35,303 bases of DNA from UBA3076 sp964646435 (GCA_964646435.1 CAZYEJ010000018.1:1-35303), one strand, 5' to 3'; shown: positions 23,853 to 32,172, numbered from the stretch's first letter. Translations and numbers: made by a program. The notes: generated from the sequence alone by a model not told the origin.

Positions 23853-24956
23853 ATGATAGATACTGAGACCGGATTGCGAAATTTGGAGGGCTTTGTTGAA
23901 GATCTTAAGCATGAACTCGTCCGAGTTAGAGAGCACAAATATCGGACAACTCTGCTTCTTGTGGAAGTGGATGATAGAATAAGTGCGGATGAACCTCACA
24001 AGGGATCTGGCCTTGAGGAAGTTTCTAACAATCTTTCCGAAATATTAAGAAACAATGATTCCATATATAGGATAGCCAAAAATAGGTTTGTTGCGATCTT
24101 GCCGACAACATATGAGGCAGGAGGGGAGGCGGCTGCCTTGAGGCTCAAGAAGTTGATTCCAAAGAAAATCAAAGAGCGTCTGAATATACCTTTTTCCATA
24201 TCTGTTGGTGTCCTGAGTATAGACCCGCAAGGAACAACGGATCATACAAAGTTGCTTGACTCCCTTGAAAGAGACCTCTTTAGAGACCAAGACTGTCAAA
24301 AACTTGACTTTGAATTAATTAAAAGGGAACCAAAAAAGGAAAAAACAGGGCATGTTGTGATATTGGGCATCAAATCTCAAGAATTGGATGCAATGGCTTC
24401 TATTTTATCACTTAAAGATTATGAAGTTCATTTCACCAGTAGCCGGGAAAAGGGCCTTAATGCCTTAAGAGGACAAAAAAAAGGAATTCTGATTATCGAT
24501 CCTGATATCTCTTCGGAGACAGGGCTTGAGATATGCAAAAAGGTTCGTTCAGATCGAGAATTACACGATATATATATTATTTGCCTTCAGAAAAATCCCA
24601 ACAAGGACTTATCTGTATTAGCAGATGAGATCCTGCCGGTAGACATTGGAATAGACCAGATTGTTAGAAGTGTTTCATCTGGTTTCAGGATTATGGATTT
24701 TAAAAAAGAAATTTTAAAAATTCCTATGCTTCTTGATATTCTTGATTTTATTGGGCGCGCATCTCACCAATTAAACCAGCCGTTACAAATAATTATCGGA
24801 AAGATCGAAATTTTGCTTTTAAATATGGAACAAGATGGGAATGTTGCCGCAACGTTAAAAGAAATTCGAAAACAGGCCTTGCGCACAGCAGACATCAATC
24901 AAAAAATCAGTCGCCTGACGAAACACGATATTTCCAGTGAACTTAGTCTCGAGTGA
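23853..24956 (+). CDS. Degenerate GGDEF, receiver and HisKA-like signalling protein
   Basis: This 367-residue protein has three parts. Residues 1-150 resemble a GGDEF domain in which the catalytic GGDEF is replaced by AKNRF (75-79), so it is probably not a cyclase. Residues 167-285 form a response-regulator receiver; D216, eight residues before G224, fits the phosphoacceptor. Residues 290-367 carry an H-box-like ASHQLNQPLQ (H305) and a helical dimerisation pair, but no HATPase domain follows. It could be a phosphotransfer or output adaptor for a separate kinase. It begins 12 bases after the methyltransferase stop, with a GGAGG ribosome-binding site. The H-box assignment is by motif only. Confidence 0.75.
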   Translation: MIDTETGLRNLEGFVEDLKHELVRVREHKYRTTLLLVEVDDRISADEPHKGSGLEEVSNNLSEILRNNDSIYRIAKNRFVAILPTTYEAGGEAAALRLKKLIPKKIKERLNIPFSISVGVLSIDPQGTTDHTKLLDSLERDLFRDQDCQKLDFELIKREPKKEKTGHVVILGIKSQELDAMASILSLKDYEVHFTSSREKGLNALRGQKKGILIIDPDISSETGLEICKKVRSDRELHDIYIICLQKNPNKDLSVLADEILPVDIGIDQIVRSVSSGFRIMDFKKEILKIPMLLDILDFIGRASHQLNQPLQIIIGKIEILLLNMEQDGNVAATLKEIRKQALRTADINQKISRLTKHDISSELSLE

Positions 24957-25169
24957 TTCAAGAATTTAGGAATTAAAATCAACAACATGGATTCAATGGC
25001 ATGGTTTTAGTTACTAAACAGTATTTATTTTACATAATATATATTATGCGACATTAACAATAACCGAGAAAAAATTGCCTCCTGCCTTCCGGTGTCTTTT
25101 ATTCTGAAAATCTGTTGAGCCTCTGTTATTTGTAGTTTTGGCTTTTGCGGAAAAAGCGTGAGGTTGGAG
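24957..25169. other. Intergenic AT-rich stretch
   Basis: I see no gene. A GCTTTT...AAAAGC stem (about 25,139-25,157) lies downstream of the flgM-like frame but has no T-run, so it is a poor terminator. GAATTAAAATCAACAA resembles the leader of mrp (GAATTAAAATCAATAA). Confidence 0.35.
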
Positions 25170-25398
25170 TTAGGAGAATCTTAATCTTCTTGAGGAGGAA
25201 AAAATATTGTCTTGGTTTATAAAATTCTTCAGCATGCTCTGTGCGACCTTATCAGCATCTACTTTATAAGTACCCTTCCGTACCTGTTCTTTCAATAACT
25301 GTATTCTGGCAGCCCGTTCAGGGTCTGGAATATTCATTTTGCAATAATCGAGAACCTGAAGACAGCTTATTTCTATCTGCTGAATTCGAATTTTTCAT
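25170..25398 (-). pseudogene. FlgM-like anti-sigma-28 factor, apparently frameshifted
   Basis: The last 55 codons on the minus strand (25337-25170) read MNIPDPERAARIQLLKEQ, then VRKGTYKVDADKVAQSMLKN, the core helix pair of FlgM that binds sigma-28. A well-placed AGGAG precedes the ATG at 25398, but that frame runs only 26 codons before a TGA at about 25319, in a different register from the FlgM core. A one-base shift between 25,398 and 25,337 would join them. Either the gene is broken or the core starts at 25337 without a good ribosome-binding site. No flagellar gene is in the window. Confidence 0.6.
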
Positions 25399-25649
25399 GT
25401 CTAAAAACTCCTAATCAACAATTTATGTTCTTATTATCGGCAGGAACACGCAATATCTTAAATTTTGTACGTTTAGCATCTAGCTAAGAGGAAAAACCTT
25501 GGCAGGAGTGAAGACTTAGCACGACGTCATAGTCAGAGGTAAGATGGGGATGAGCCAATTATTTATTTTTTTGGCTCATCCCAGGTCTTATTACAGAATT
25601 CGTATATTTTGAGCATAGACATACTTTACCTGAACACGGGATATGAACC
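25399..25649. other. Intergenic region with a 12-bp perfect hairpin
   Basis: The notable element is GGGATGAGCCAA (25547-25558) paired with TTGGCTCATCCC (25571-25582) over a 12-base AT loop. It lacks a T-run on either strand, so it is not a standard terminator. Otherwise I see no coding frame. Confidence 0.6.
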
Positions 25650-25683
25650 CCGAAAAAAATTCCGGTCTGGCTGATATAGCCAG
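25650..25683 (-). terminator. Probable terminator of the HU-like gene
   Basis: On the minus strand CTGGCT (25683-25678) pairs with AGCCAG (25672-25667) over a five-base loop, followed after a few bases by seven T residues. It lies about 45 bases after the HU stop codon. The T-run is offset, so it may be a weak terminator. Confidence 0.55.
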
Positions 25684-25728
25684 CTATAGTTACCTTCTTT
25701 TACTGGCTTTACTCGACGTGAGTGCTTT

Positions 25729-26001
25729 TTATTCCACTGATTCGGACAGCTTTGTCCCAGGCTTGAATTTTACTACTTTCTTGGCAAGAATTTCCATGGG
25801 TTTTCCTGTGCGCGGATTGCGACCTGTACGAGCTTTCCTCTCAGTTACGGAAAAAGTCCCAAAACCTACCAGGGTCACCTTCTCTCCAGCGTTGAGTGCC
25901 TCAGTGACAGCTTCCATAAATCCATTTAATGCCTTGTCCGCAGCAGTTTTGAAAATGCCGGATGACTTTGCCATACGATCTACCAGTTGTCCCTTGTTCA
26001 T
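25729..26001 (-). CDS. HU-family DNA-binding protein
   Basis: 90 residues from the ATG that follows a perfect GGAGGG, seven to ten bases upstream. The protein begins MNKGQLVDRMAKSSG and has the HU/IHF core with the beta-arm tip stretch RTGRNPRTGKP and the conserved GFGTF. HU bends and compacts DNA. The gene is 27 bases after larE and looks cotranscribed with the DUF39 set. An ATG at 26013 is less likely. Confidence 0.95.
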   Translation of the reverse strand: MNKGQLVDRMAKSSGIFKTAADKALNGFMEAVTEALNAGEKVTLVGFGTFSVTERKARTGRNPRTGKPMEILAKKVVKFKPGTKLSESVE

Positions 26002-26028
26002 GTTACCCTCCATTTATATTATTTTAAG

Positions 26029-26802
26029 TTATACTTTGATCCTCAGATCAAAATAGCGAAATCCTATATTCTGTAAAAAGCCTTGAATTTTCGTCCATTG
26101 CCCTTCTACATCTAACCTTTCCTCTTCCGAAACCTCCAAATACGCACTATTTCCTTCCACATGCAATTTTGTATTCTCCATCTGCATGTCAGTTAGAAAT
26201 TCTTCGGCAGATTCTATCTTTTTAATTAATTTTTTTGTAATAAAAGTTCCGGTGACCACTCTGGTCGCAAGGCACGACTGACTGGGCCGATCCCATGTTG
26301 GCAGACATAACTTGGCACTCAATCTCCTTATATTGTTTTTATTCAGATTACAATATACAAGAGGCTTTTTTACTGATAATTCTTGTATTGCCTTGAGGCC
26401 CGGTCTATCGTTATTAAGGTCATCCAACTGGGTTCCGTCCAGCAGATTCGAAATTCCATGTTCTCGACAAACTGACCATAGTTCATGGTACATTGCATAC
26501 TTGCAATAATAGCATCTGTCACTCCCATTTTCCCTGATACAATGGAAATCGAATGGATACCAAGGCACTTCCTTGAGCGGCATGCCGATTCTATCAGCAA
26601 TGCTATGTGCCCAGGTTTGCTCCTTCCCGGACAGAAAAGGCGATACAAGGAGAAAGGGAACAACCTGCCCAGGACATGCATCCCTCGCTATTCTCAGCAG
26701 ATAGGTACTGTCTACTCCACCCGAAAAAGCAATGCCAACCCCACCCTTCATGCTACTCAGGTATTCTATCAATAATTCAGAGCTTCTTGATTTGTTGATC
26801 AA
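26029..26802 (-). CDS. larE: LarE-like PP-loop sulfur transferase
   Basis: The 257-residue protein has the PP-loop SGGVDST (28-34) and the LarE signatures DGTQLDDLNNDRPG and SQSCLATRV, the latter with the cysteine that in LarE donates sulfur or binds a cluster. A RCYYC pair is also present. LarE puts sulfur into the nickel-pincer cofactor of lactate racemase. Here it overlaps the DUF39 stop codon at its TTG start (TTGA) and is followed by the HU gene, with LarB 2.2 kb away and no LarC in view. It may instead feed sulfur to DUF39. The enzyme family is clear; its job in this context is inference. Confidence 0.88.
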   Translation of the reverse strand: MINKSRSSELLIEYLSSMKGGVGIAFSGGVDSTYLLRIARDACPGQVVPFLLVSPFLSGKEQTWAHSIADRIGMPLKEVPWYPFDFHCIRENGSDRCYYCKYAMYHELWSVCREHGISNLLDGTQLDDLNNDRPGLKAIQELSVKKPLVYCNLNKNNIRRLSAKLCLPTWDRPSQSCLATRVVTGTFITKKLIKKIESAEEFLTDMQMENTKLHVEGNSAYLEVSEEERLDVEGQWTKIQGFLQNIGFRYFDLRIKV

Positions 26803-27977
26803 ACTGTGTTTTTGGTTGACAAGAGTTCCTGGGGCTCTCCAAGTACAAATCGGCCCTCACTAATCCATTTCTTGAGTATCTCTGCAATCTCCCGTGCCCT
26901 GACATAGCTGGAGAGAGGAGCGGTCTGGACGTCTTTCCCTCCTATCCTTATGGTTCCGCTTCTTAATTGTGCATAAGTGACTTCCGTAAGGCATGTGCTT
27001 TTCCCCAAGGGATAATCATGACCGTAATCAATGACCTGGGTTACAATATCCTCATCGGATATAGCTGTTCGCATGGCCATCTCTTCGTTAAGAATTGGTA
27101 TTGGTATTCCGAGCCCTACAGCAAGGGAACAACCATAACCAAGGATACTCACGCCCACTAGCCACCGAGGGTGCATCTGTTTGAGATCGCCGGTTACCAT
27201 AAGCGTACCTGCGGGTTTGCGCGGCAGGCCTTTTTCATTTCGAGGAATATCAGGATTATGCTGGGTCCCGGCAGAAAGCACATAACCCGGCCCGCCGCCT
27301 AAGAAGATGCGCGTACCAGTGCCGATAGTTTGATAGTATGTGTCATTCAGTAACGGACTTAACTGCCCGGAAGTGCAGTAGTTAGCATTGCCAAGCCTTG
27401 GTCGCAAAGTGCCCATGTATGTATAAATGGTTTTTTTGGTAACATTTACTGCGCAGTTATAATTCTGGAATGAATTTCTAGGATTACAGAGCCGGGCAAA
27501 AGGCAGATCCGCAAGGGTGACTTTTTTATCTAAGCACCGGCTTGGATAACAATGGGTCCCATAAGACTCGGCTGTTAAATTTATTGACTTACCAGCCACT
27601 AAATCCTGTATTACATGTCCGCCTCCATAGAGAAACTCCCCAGGATAGACATTGTTGAGAGGGTCGTTGTTGCGAGGTTCTGTAGCCCCTAAATACACAT
27701 CCAGTGCAGCAAGACCGGCATAGGCAGGCACGCCGTTAAGCCATACTTTGGCGGCCTTTATCCCTGGCACACAAGGCCCGATATTGATGAAAGCGCCGGA
27801 AGAACACATCGGGGAAAAAGTACCGGTAGTCACAACGTCTACCTTTCTTGCTGCCTCAACTTCCCCATGTTTCCGGACAATGCCGATCATCTCCTCGGCA
27901 GTAACTACGACTGCTTTCCCGGATCGGATCTTTTCGTTTATTTCTTGAAAAGTTTTATTGACTTGATAATGAGCCAT
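26799..27977 (-). CDS. DUF39 (HcyBio) homocysteine-biosynthesis protein
   Basis: About 392 residues from the ATG at 27977. It matches the DUF39 family, with the TTGTFSPMCSSGAFINIG stretch and the ESYGTHCYPSRC cysteine segment. Family members in methanogens and sulfate reducers take part in making homocysteine from aspartate semialdehyde with sulfide. Archaeal versions carry C-terminal CBS domains; this one ends without them, and the next gene upstream is a CBS-ACT protein. The gap to that protein's stop is 20 bases, with GGAA before the start. A TTG two codons upstream is the other possible start. Confidence 0.9.
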   Translation of the reverse strand: MAHYQVNKTFQEINEKIRSGKAVVVTAEEMIGIVRKHGEVEAARKVDVVTTGTFSPMCSSGAFINIGPCVPGIKAAKVWLNGVPAYAGLAALDVYLGATEPRNNDPLNNVYPGEFLYGGGHVIQDLVAGKSINLTAESYGTHCYPSRCLDKKVTLADLPFARLCNPRNSFQNYNCAVNVTKKTIYTYMGTLRPRLGNANYCTSGQLSPLLNDTYYQTIGTGTRIFLGGGPGYVLSAGTQHNPDIPRNEKGLPRKPAGTLMVTGDLKQMHPRWLVGVSILGYGCSLAVGLGIPIPILNEEMAMRTAISDEDIVTQVIDYGHDYPLGKSTCLTEVTYAQLRSGTIRIGGKDVQTAPLSSYVRAREIAEILKKWISEGRFVLGEPQELLSTKNTV

Positions 27978-27997
27978 ACTCAAATTCCGTAGCTGTT

Positions 27998-28600
27998 TTA
28001 GTCCAGTATAGAAACTACCTTGTGGTCTTCATCCTCTAATGCCTGGACAATAGCCGATAAGTCTACTTTTTCCAGCCTGATGTAATAGATCTTTTTTTTG
28101 GATGTCAGCGCTTCTACCCCTATACTAATTACCTTTCCTCCCATCTCACGAATCAGTCGAAGCACGTCATCAAGCGTTCCGCCTTTTTCAGATAGAATGA
28201 TATCCAACCGACAACTTTCCTTCAAAAGCCCAAAGAGTTCTATAAAGGCTGCAAGTATATCAGTAATGGTGAGTATTCCAATCAATCGTCTTTTTTCAAG
28301 AACAGGTAAGCCACCAATTTTGTATTTGTGGATCAACTGTGCGGCAGAATCAATACTGGCATTTGGATCCACGGTAATAGGGTTCACTATCATAACGTCT
28401 GAAATGGAGAGTTCGTGAACCATGGAGGGAAAAAAATATTGTCGCAAGTTGCTTTCAGTAACCAGCCCTTGCATTGAATCATCTTCTACAACAGGCAAAT
28501 GCCTTATGGAATGCTGGTGCATTAGTTTTACCGCTGAACTGATGGAGGCCTGAGGGCTGATGGTTATTATGTCTTTGGCCATCCAGTTTTTGACTTTCAT
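27998..28600 (-). CDS. CBS-pair and ACT domain regulatory protein
   Basis: 200 residues from the ATG that follows GAGGG. Two CBS domains (about 1-60 and 65-125) with the ISxxDVM segment are followed by an ACT domain (about 130-200). CBS pairs bind adenine nucleotides and ACT domains bind amino acids, so the protein may sense energy state and an amino acid such as methionine. It is probably the first gene of the set CBS-ACT, DUF39, larE and HU. In archaeal DUF39 proteins the CBS domains are fused, so this looks like the split form, with a sensor added. The ligand is inferred. Confidence 0.87.
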   Translation of the reverse strand: MKVKNWMAKDIITISPQASISSAVKLMHQHSIRHLPVVEDDSMQGLVTESNLRQYFFPSMVHELSISDVMIVNPITVDPNASIDSAAQLIHKYKIGGLPVLEKRRLIGILTITDILAAFIELFGLLKESCRLDIILSEKGGTLDDVLRLIREMGGKVISIGVEALTSKKKIYYIRLEKVDLSAIVQALEDEDHKVVSILD

Positions 28601-28617
28601 TATTCCCTCACTCAAAA

Positions 28618-28833
28618 AACATCTTACACGTTAAATCCCCTATGCCCTTTCTCAAGGGCGGAGAATCTGGATACTCGAGAAACATATCTTATGACACGGC
28701 AAATATCATTGCAAGTCTGAATCCGCCTCCAATGCCTACATACTCAAACTTTGTGACTTTGCAAGAGGCACTATTGACTTATTTTATGCAATCCCTTATG
28801 AGTGACACATTAAATTTTTAATGAGGAGATCAA
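28618..28833 (+). promoter_or_regulatory. Divergent control region; sigma-70-like promoter for the 37-residue gene
   Basis: The region lies between the CBS-ACT start (minus) and the small gene (plus). A -35 TTGACT at 28774-28779 and a -10 TATGAG at 28797-28802 are 17 bases apart and point toward the small gene. Its GAGGAG ribosome-binding site is at 28823-28828. I see no equally good promoter in the other direction. Confidence 0.45.
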
Positions 28834-28947
28834 ATGTCCAGGCACAAAAAGATCGAAAGGCATAGAGAAATCGAAAGAAGACGTAAAAGACGTGAAAAAC
28901 GACGTAAGCTGCGGGCTAAAGGACTGCTGCCTCCATCTAATTCGTAA
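28834..28947 (+). CDS. 37-residue arginine-rich conserved-looking small protein
   Basis: The small protein starts MSRHKKIERHREIERRRKRR and continues with further Arg, Lys and Glu to LPPSNS. It has a strong ribosome-binding site (GAGGAG) with seven-base spacing and a plausible promoter. Sequences like it occur as very short unknown proteins in related bacteria; I believe this is the DUF6800 family, but I could not check. The charge and a helical i to i+4 Glu/Arg pattern suggest a helix that binds nucleic acid or ribosome. No function is known. It lies between two genes of unrelated direction, so it does not seem to be part of an operon. Confidence 0.65.
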   Translation: MSRHKKIERHREIERRRKRREKRRKLRAKGLLPPSNS

Positions 28948-28967
28948 TACCCCTGCCCTACCCTACT

Positions 28968-28987
28968 CAGACACAATTTTGAATTCC
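28968..28987. repeat. Half copy of the CTGAACGG/CAGACAC repeat
   Basis: These 20 bases (TCAGACACAATTTTGAATTC) are the same as 21890-21909. They lie between the convergent ends of the small gene and larB. The other arm is missing here. Confidence 0.75.
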
Positions 28988-28992
28988 GTGCC

Positions 28993-29748
28993 TCAAGCTT
29001 GATTTATCATGGCTGCAAAGGCCCCTGCACCAAAGCCGTTGTCTATGTTTACCACCGCAACCCCTGTAGCACAGGAATTAAGCATGGTAAGCAACGGAGC
29101 AAGACCCTGGAAATTGGCCCCATAGCCCGTACTGGAAGGGACCGCCACCACAGGAACACTGACAATACCTCCAAGGATGCTCGGCAATACGCCATCCATC
29201 CCCGCCACAGCTATTATGACACTGGCCTGGCGTAATTCGTCCAGATGATCAAGTAATCTATGAATACCAGCTACTCCTACATCATAGATCCGTTTAAAAG
29301 GATGTCCCATAAGCTTCAGGGTCAGACAGGCTTCCTCTGCAACCGGCAGGTCAGCCGTACCGGCTGAAATTACCAGGACAGTTCCTTTATTTGACGGCCT
29401 AGGCCTGGAATTTTCTCCCAACCAGGTCAGTGATTTGGGTATTGGGTAAAATTCTATCTCCGGTATAGCCTGGACAACACACTCTGATTGTTCCTCTGAT
29501 ACACGTGTCACAAGTACCGGCCCGCCAACGGAAATCAGCTTGGAGACAATGTCTACTAGTTGTTCACATGTCTTCCCAGGTCCGTAAACGACCTCTGGGA
29601 ATCCCTCCCTGATGTGTCTGTGGTGATCAAGACAGGCCCAGCCCAGGTCCTCAAAAGGGAGTTTTTTAAGGCTCTCTATTCCCAGGTTTATAGATAGATC
29701 GCCCGCCCTTATTTTCTCCAGCAGCTCCCGGAGTTTTGTCTCATTCAT
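28993..29748 (-). CDS. larB: LarB, nickel-pincer cofactor carboxylase
   Basis: This 251-residue protein has the C-terminal PurE-like fold typical of LarB: a Rossmann-type core with VLVISAGTADLPVAEEA, then GMDGVLPSILGG, ending in GVAVVNIDNGFGAG. LarB carboxylates nicotinic acid adenine dinucleotide, the first step of nickel-pincer cofactor synthesis, followed by LarE and LarC. A dispersed repeat lies just upstream of its start. LarE is 2.2 kb away in a separate set. LarC and lactate racemase are not in the window. Confidence 0.92.
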   Translation of the reverse strand: MNETKLRELLEKIRAGDLSINLGIESLKKLPFEDLGWACLDHHRHIREGFPEVVYGPGKTCEQLVDIVSKLISVGGPVLVTRVSEEQSECVVQAIPEIEFYPIPKSLTWLGENSRPRPSNKGTVLVISAGTADLPVAEEACLTLKLMGHPFKRIYDVGVAGIHRLLDHLDELRQASVIIAVAGMDGVLPSILGGIVSVPVVAVPSSTGYGANFQGLAPLLTMLNSCATGVAVVNIDNGFGAGAFAAMINQA

Positions 29749-29814
29749 AAAAATAAATTGGTTTAAGATCTGTTATTAACTTATGAATATATTATATGAT
29801 TTATGCAGTGCCAT

Positions 29815-29877
29815 GTGAACGCTTACAGCTCGGTAGGTTGGGGTAAAAGGGCGTTGTAACCCAGTGAACAGTTACAA
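29815..29877. repeat. Dispersed repeat copy B (unit I, reverse orientation)
   Basis: The reverse complement of 1673-1735 with about ten mismatches. It overlaps the stop codon of the next gene (29872-29874). Only unit I is present here. Confidence 0.75.
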
Positions 29878-30453
29878 TTCCTCCAAGTATTCCTTAAGAG
29901 GAATCAATTGTTGCTCAAATTGATCAGTGACTTCAGAAGATATCCGAGACCACTCCTTTTGAAATTCAGGCAATGAATCAACATCTATCTCGCTGGCCAT
30001 AGCCGCACCATACTGTTGTGAAACGGCCTGCTTTATTCCACCGAGGTGGTCCTGCATCTGCATTTTTAACTGTTCGTGATATTGATCACGAGTCTGCTCA
30101 TAGCTTTTCAGCAATTGCTCGATGCGAGGAATAGTCTGATTGGCAACACTGCCTTTTAGTTCCAAAAAACCACTCAGGGCCTTTTTTATGCCCGGCCACT
30201 GGTCTTTATTCCTGGGTAAAACAATATTCCTTAACAGTATTTCTGTGGCTCCCTTTAATACCGATGGCATCTCATCCCCGGAAATATCGCTGAAGCCGGC
30301 TTCAAGATTCTCAATTTCACCTTGCATATACCTGGCAACTATTCGGTGGCCATGATCCAGCCACTTCTCAGCCTCCAAATCTTCCTTGGTAGCACGTCCC
30401 AGACGATCCGCCTTTTCCATAGCGATTTCAATAGCGCTTCTAATCTCTGCCAT
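29872..30453 (-). CDS. Conserved uncharacterised helical protein
   Basis: 193 residues from the ATG at 30453, which follows an AGGAG 10 bases upstream. The start MAEIRSAIEIAMEKADRLGR and the largely helical, charged content with no membrane segment suggest a cytosolic coiled-coil protein. I recall a family of unknown function in sulfate reducers that starts in this way, possibly DUF6657, but I cannot confirm it. An upstream extension to 30543 would add a hydrophobic stretch (MIPMTGVIMLILVLSGYHGF) and is less likely. Its stop codon lies in a dispersed repeat. No function can be offered. Confidence 0.65.
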   Translation of the reverse strand: MAEIRSAIEIAMEKADRLGRATKEDLEAEKWLDHGHRIVARYMQGEIENLEAGFSDISGDEMPSVLKGATEILLRNIVLPRNKDQWPGIKKALSGFLELKGSVANQTIPRIEQLLKSYEQTRDQYHEQLKMQMQDHLGGIKQAVSQQYGAAMASEIDVDSLPEFQKEWSRISSEVTDQFEQQLIPLKEYLEEL

Positions 30454-30600
30454 TTTCAACAAACTCCTATTATGACGGTCGACAAAACCATGATATCCCG
30501 ATAAAACTAAAATTAGCATAATCACACCGGTCATAGGAATCAAGATCAGACTTCCGGCCCAAAAATAATAAAGGCGAAAATAGCCGCTCAGGAGAATTCT

Positions 30601-32172
30601 ATGCCTAAGAAACCTTCTTGGATGAAGACAATGTTAGATCCTGCATCATATCCACATCCTGTGGATGATGTTCTTATGATTCAGACACACATTTCCTGGG
30701 TATTCCTGGCAGGAGACAGGGTCTATAAATTCAAAAAGCCTGTGGACTTTGGTTTCCTGAATTTTACAACACTGGAAAAGAGGCACCATTTTTGTCTGGA
30801 AGAGCTACGGTTAAATCGCCGGCTGTGTGCGGAGATTTACCTGGATGTGTGGCCTGTTACCAATGATGATGGGCAAATAAAAATTAATGGGACCGGGGAG
30901 CCAGTGGAGTGGGCCGTGGTTATGCAGCGTATGCCTGAAGAAGGCATGATGGTTCGCCTCCTTTCTGAAAATATGGTAGGCAATGCCGAAATTGATACGG
31001 TTGTTAATAGACTGGCGCCTTTTTACAAAAAAGCCGCCGCGGGACAGGAAATCAAAAATTTTGGGACAATAGACATAATACGTCAAAACACAGAAGAAAA
31101 CTTCGATCAGACTGTATCATTTGTTGGGAATCTCATCGAAGAAGCCGCCTACAGTCATATCTGTAATTACACCAGGTCTTTCATTAACAGCAATAAAGCT
31201 TTGTTTCTGTCAAGAATGGAACAAGGCCTAATCAAAGAAGGCCACGGGGATTTATATTCTGCAAATATCTGTTTTGACAAAACAAATAACGCTGTTTACG
31301 TCTTTGACTGCATTGAGTTTAATGAACGCTTTAGATGCGGGGACATTGCCTCGGATGTGGCCTTTTTGGCTATGGATCTCGACTATCACGGTCTTCCAAT
31401 ACTCTCCAACTATTTTGTCAGGTCATTTTCTGATCGGATCGGGGACGCCCGGCTTCTTGAGTTAAATGACTTCTATAAGTGTTACAGGGCGTATGTAAGG
31501 GGTAAAATCGGTTGTTTTACCTGGGCATCCGATGGAATAGACAGTGAAACAAAAGAAAGTGCCAGGCGTCAGGCCTTAGAATACTTCCGCTTGGCGTTAA
31601 ATTATGCAGGCGGTATCGGCGTACCCGACCTGTATGTATTTTTCGGCCTTTCCGGTACGGGGAAGTCCACAGTTGCATCTGCCTGGGCAAAAAGCCATCA
31701 ACTTCCTTTCTATAATTCAGACAGGGTAAGAAAGGAATTTGTAGCCGGGATACCCACAGATGAACGCCGCTGGGAGCCCTTTGGTCAGGGCATTTACAGC
31801 CAACAACAGACTTTAACAACATATAGGGCATTGGCCTGCCTTGCCGGCAAACATCTGATGCAGGGGGAGTCAGTGATATTGGATGCCACTTATCGGGACA
31901 GGGAAGAGAGATTTAGACTTTTTGAATTAGCCAGAGAGGCTAAAGCAAACATCCATTTTATCTTGTGTACCTGTCCTGAACATGAAATAAAAGGACGCTT
32001 GACCCAAAGAACCCGAATAAAAACCCAGGTTTCAGACGGTCGGTGGAAGATCTATCTGAAACAAAAGGAACTGTTCGCCCCAACAGATGAACTTGATCAG
32101 GACCATTTAATGGTACTGTCCACAGACAGATCAATAGCGGAGCTGCTGCACGAGCTGGACAAAAAATTGTAA
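30601..32172 (+). CDS. Aminoglycoside-phosphotransferase-fold and P-loop kinase fusion
   Basis: This 523-residue protein has two domains. The N-terminal part (about 1-320) has the kinase-like fold of aminoglycoside phosphotransferases, with catalytic GHGDLYSANI (214-223) and FDCIEF. The C-terminal part (about 340-523) is a P-loop kinase with Walker A GLSGTGKST (348-356). This fusion is widespread and often annotated as a bifunctional phosphotransferase/ATP-binding protein; substrates are not known and antibiotic resistance is unlikely. A good ribosome-binding site (AGGAG) precedes the ATG. The stop codon is inside a dispersed-repeat half (32169-32195). Confidence 0.88.
   Translation: MPKKPSWMKTMLDPASYPHPVDDVLMIQTHISWVFLAGDRVYKFKKPVDFGFLNFTTLEKRHHFCLEELRLNRRLCAEIYLDVWPVTNDDGQIKINGTGEPVEWAVVMQRMPEEGMMVRLLSENMVGNAEIDTVVNRLAPFYKKAAAGQEIKNFGTIDIIRQNTEENFDQTVSFVGNLIEEAAYSHICNYTRSFINSNKALFLSRMEQGLIKEGHGDLYSANICFDKTNNAVYVFDCIEFNERFRCGDIASDVAFLAMDLDYHGLPILSNYFVRSFSDRIGDARLLELNDFYKCYRAYVRGKIGCFTWASDGIDSETKESARRQALEYFRLALNYAGGIGVPDLYVFFGLSGTGKSTVASAWAKSHQLPFYNSDRVRKEFVAGIPTDERRWEPFGQGIYSQQQTLTTYRALACLAGKHLMQGESVILDATYRDREERFRLFELAREAKANIHFILCTCPEHEIKGRLTQRTRIKTQVSDGRWKIYLKQKELFAPTDELDQDHLMVLSTDRSIAELLHELDKKL

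Noticed and set aside
25547..25582. A 12-bp stem as a rho-independent terminator
   Set aside because: No T-run follows on either strand. It is kept only as a hairpin of unknown role.
25643..26056. A 137-codon plus-strand frame opposite the HU gene
   Set aside because: It is the antisense shadow of the HU-like gene, which has a full ribosome-binding site and clear homology.
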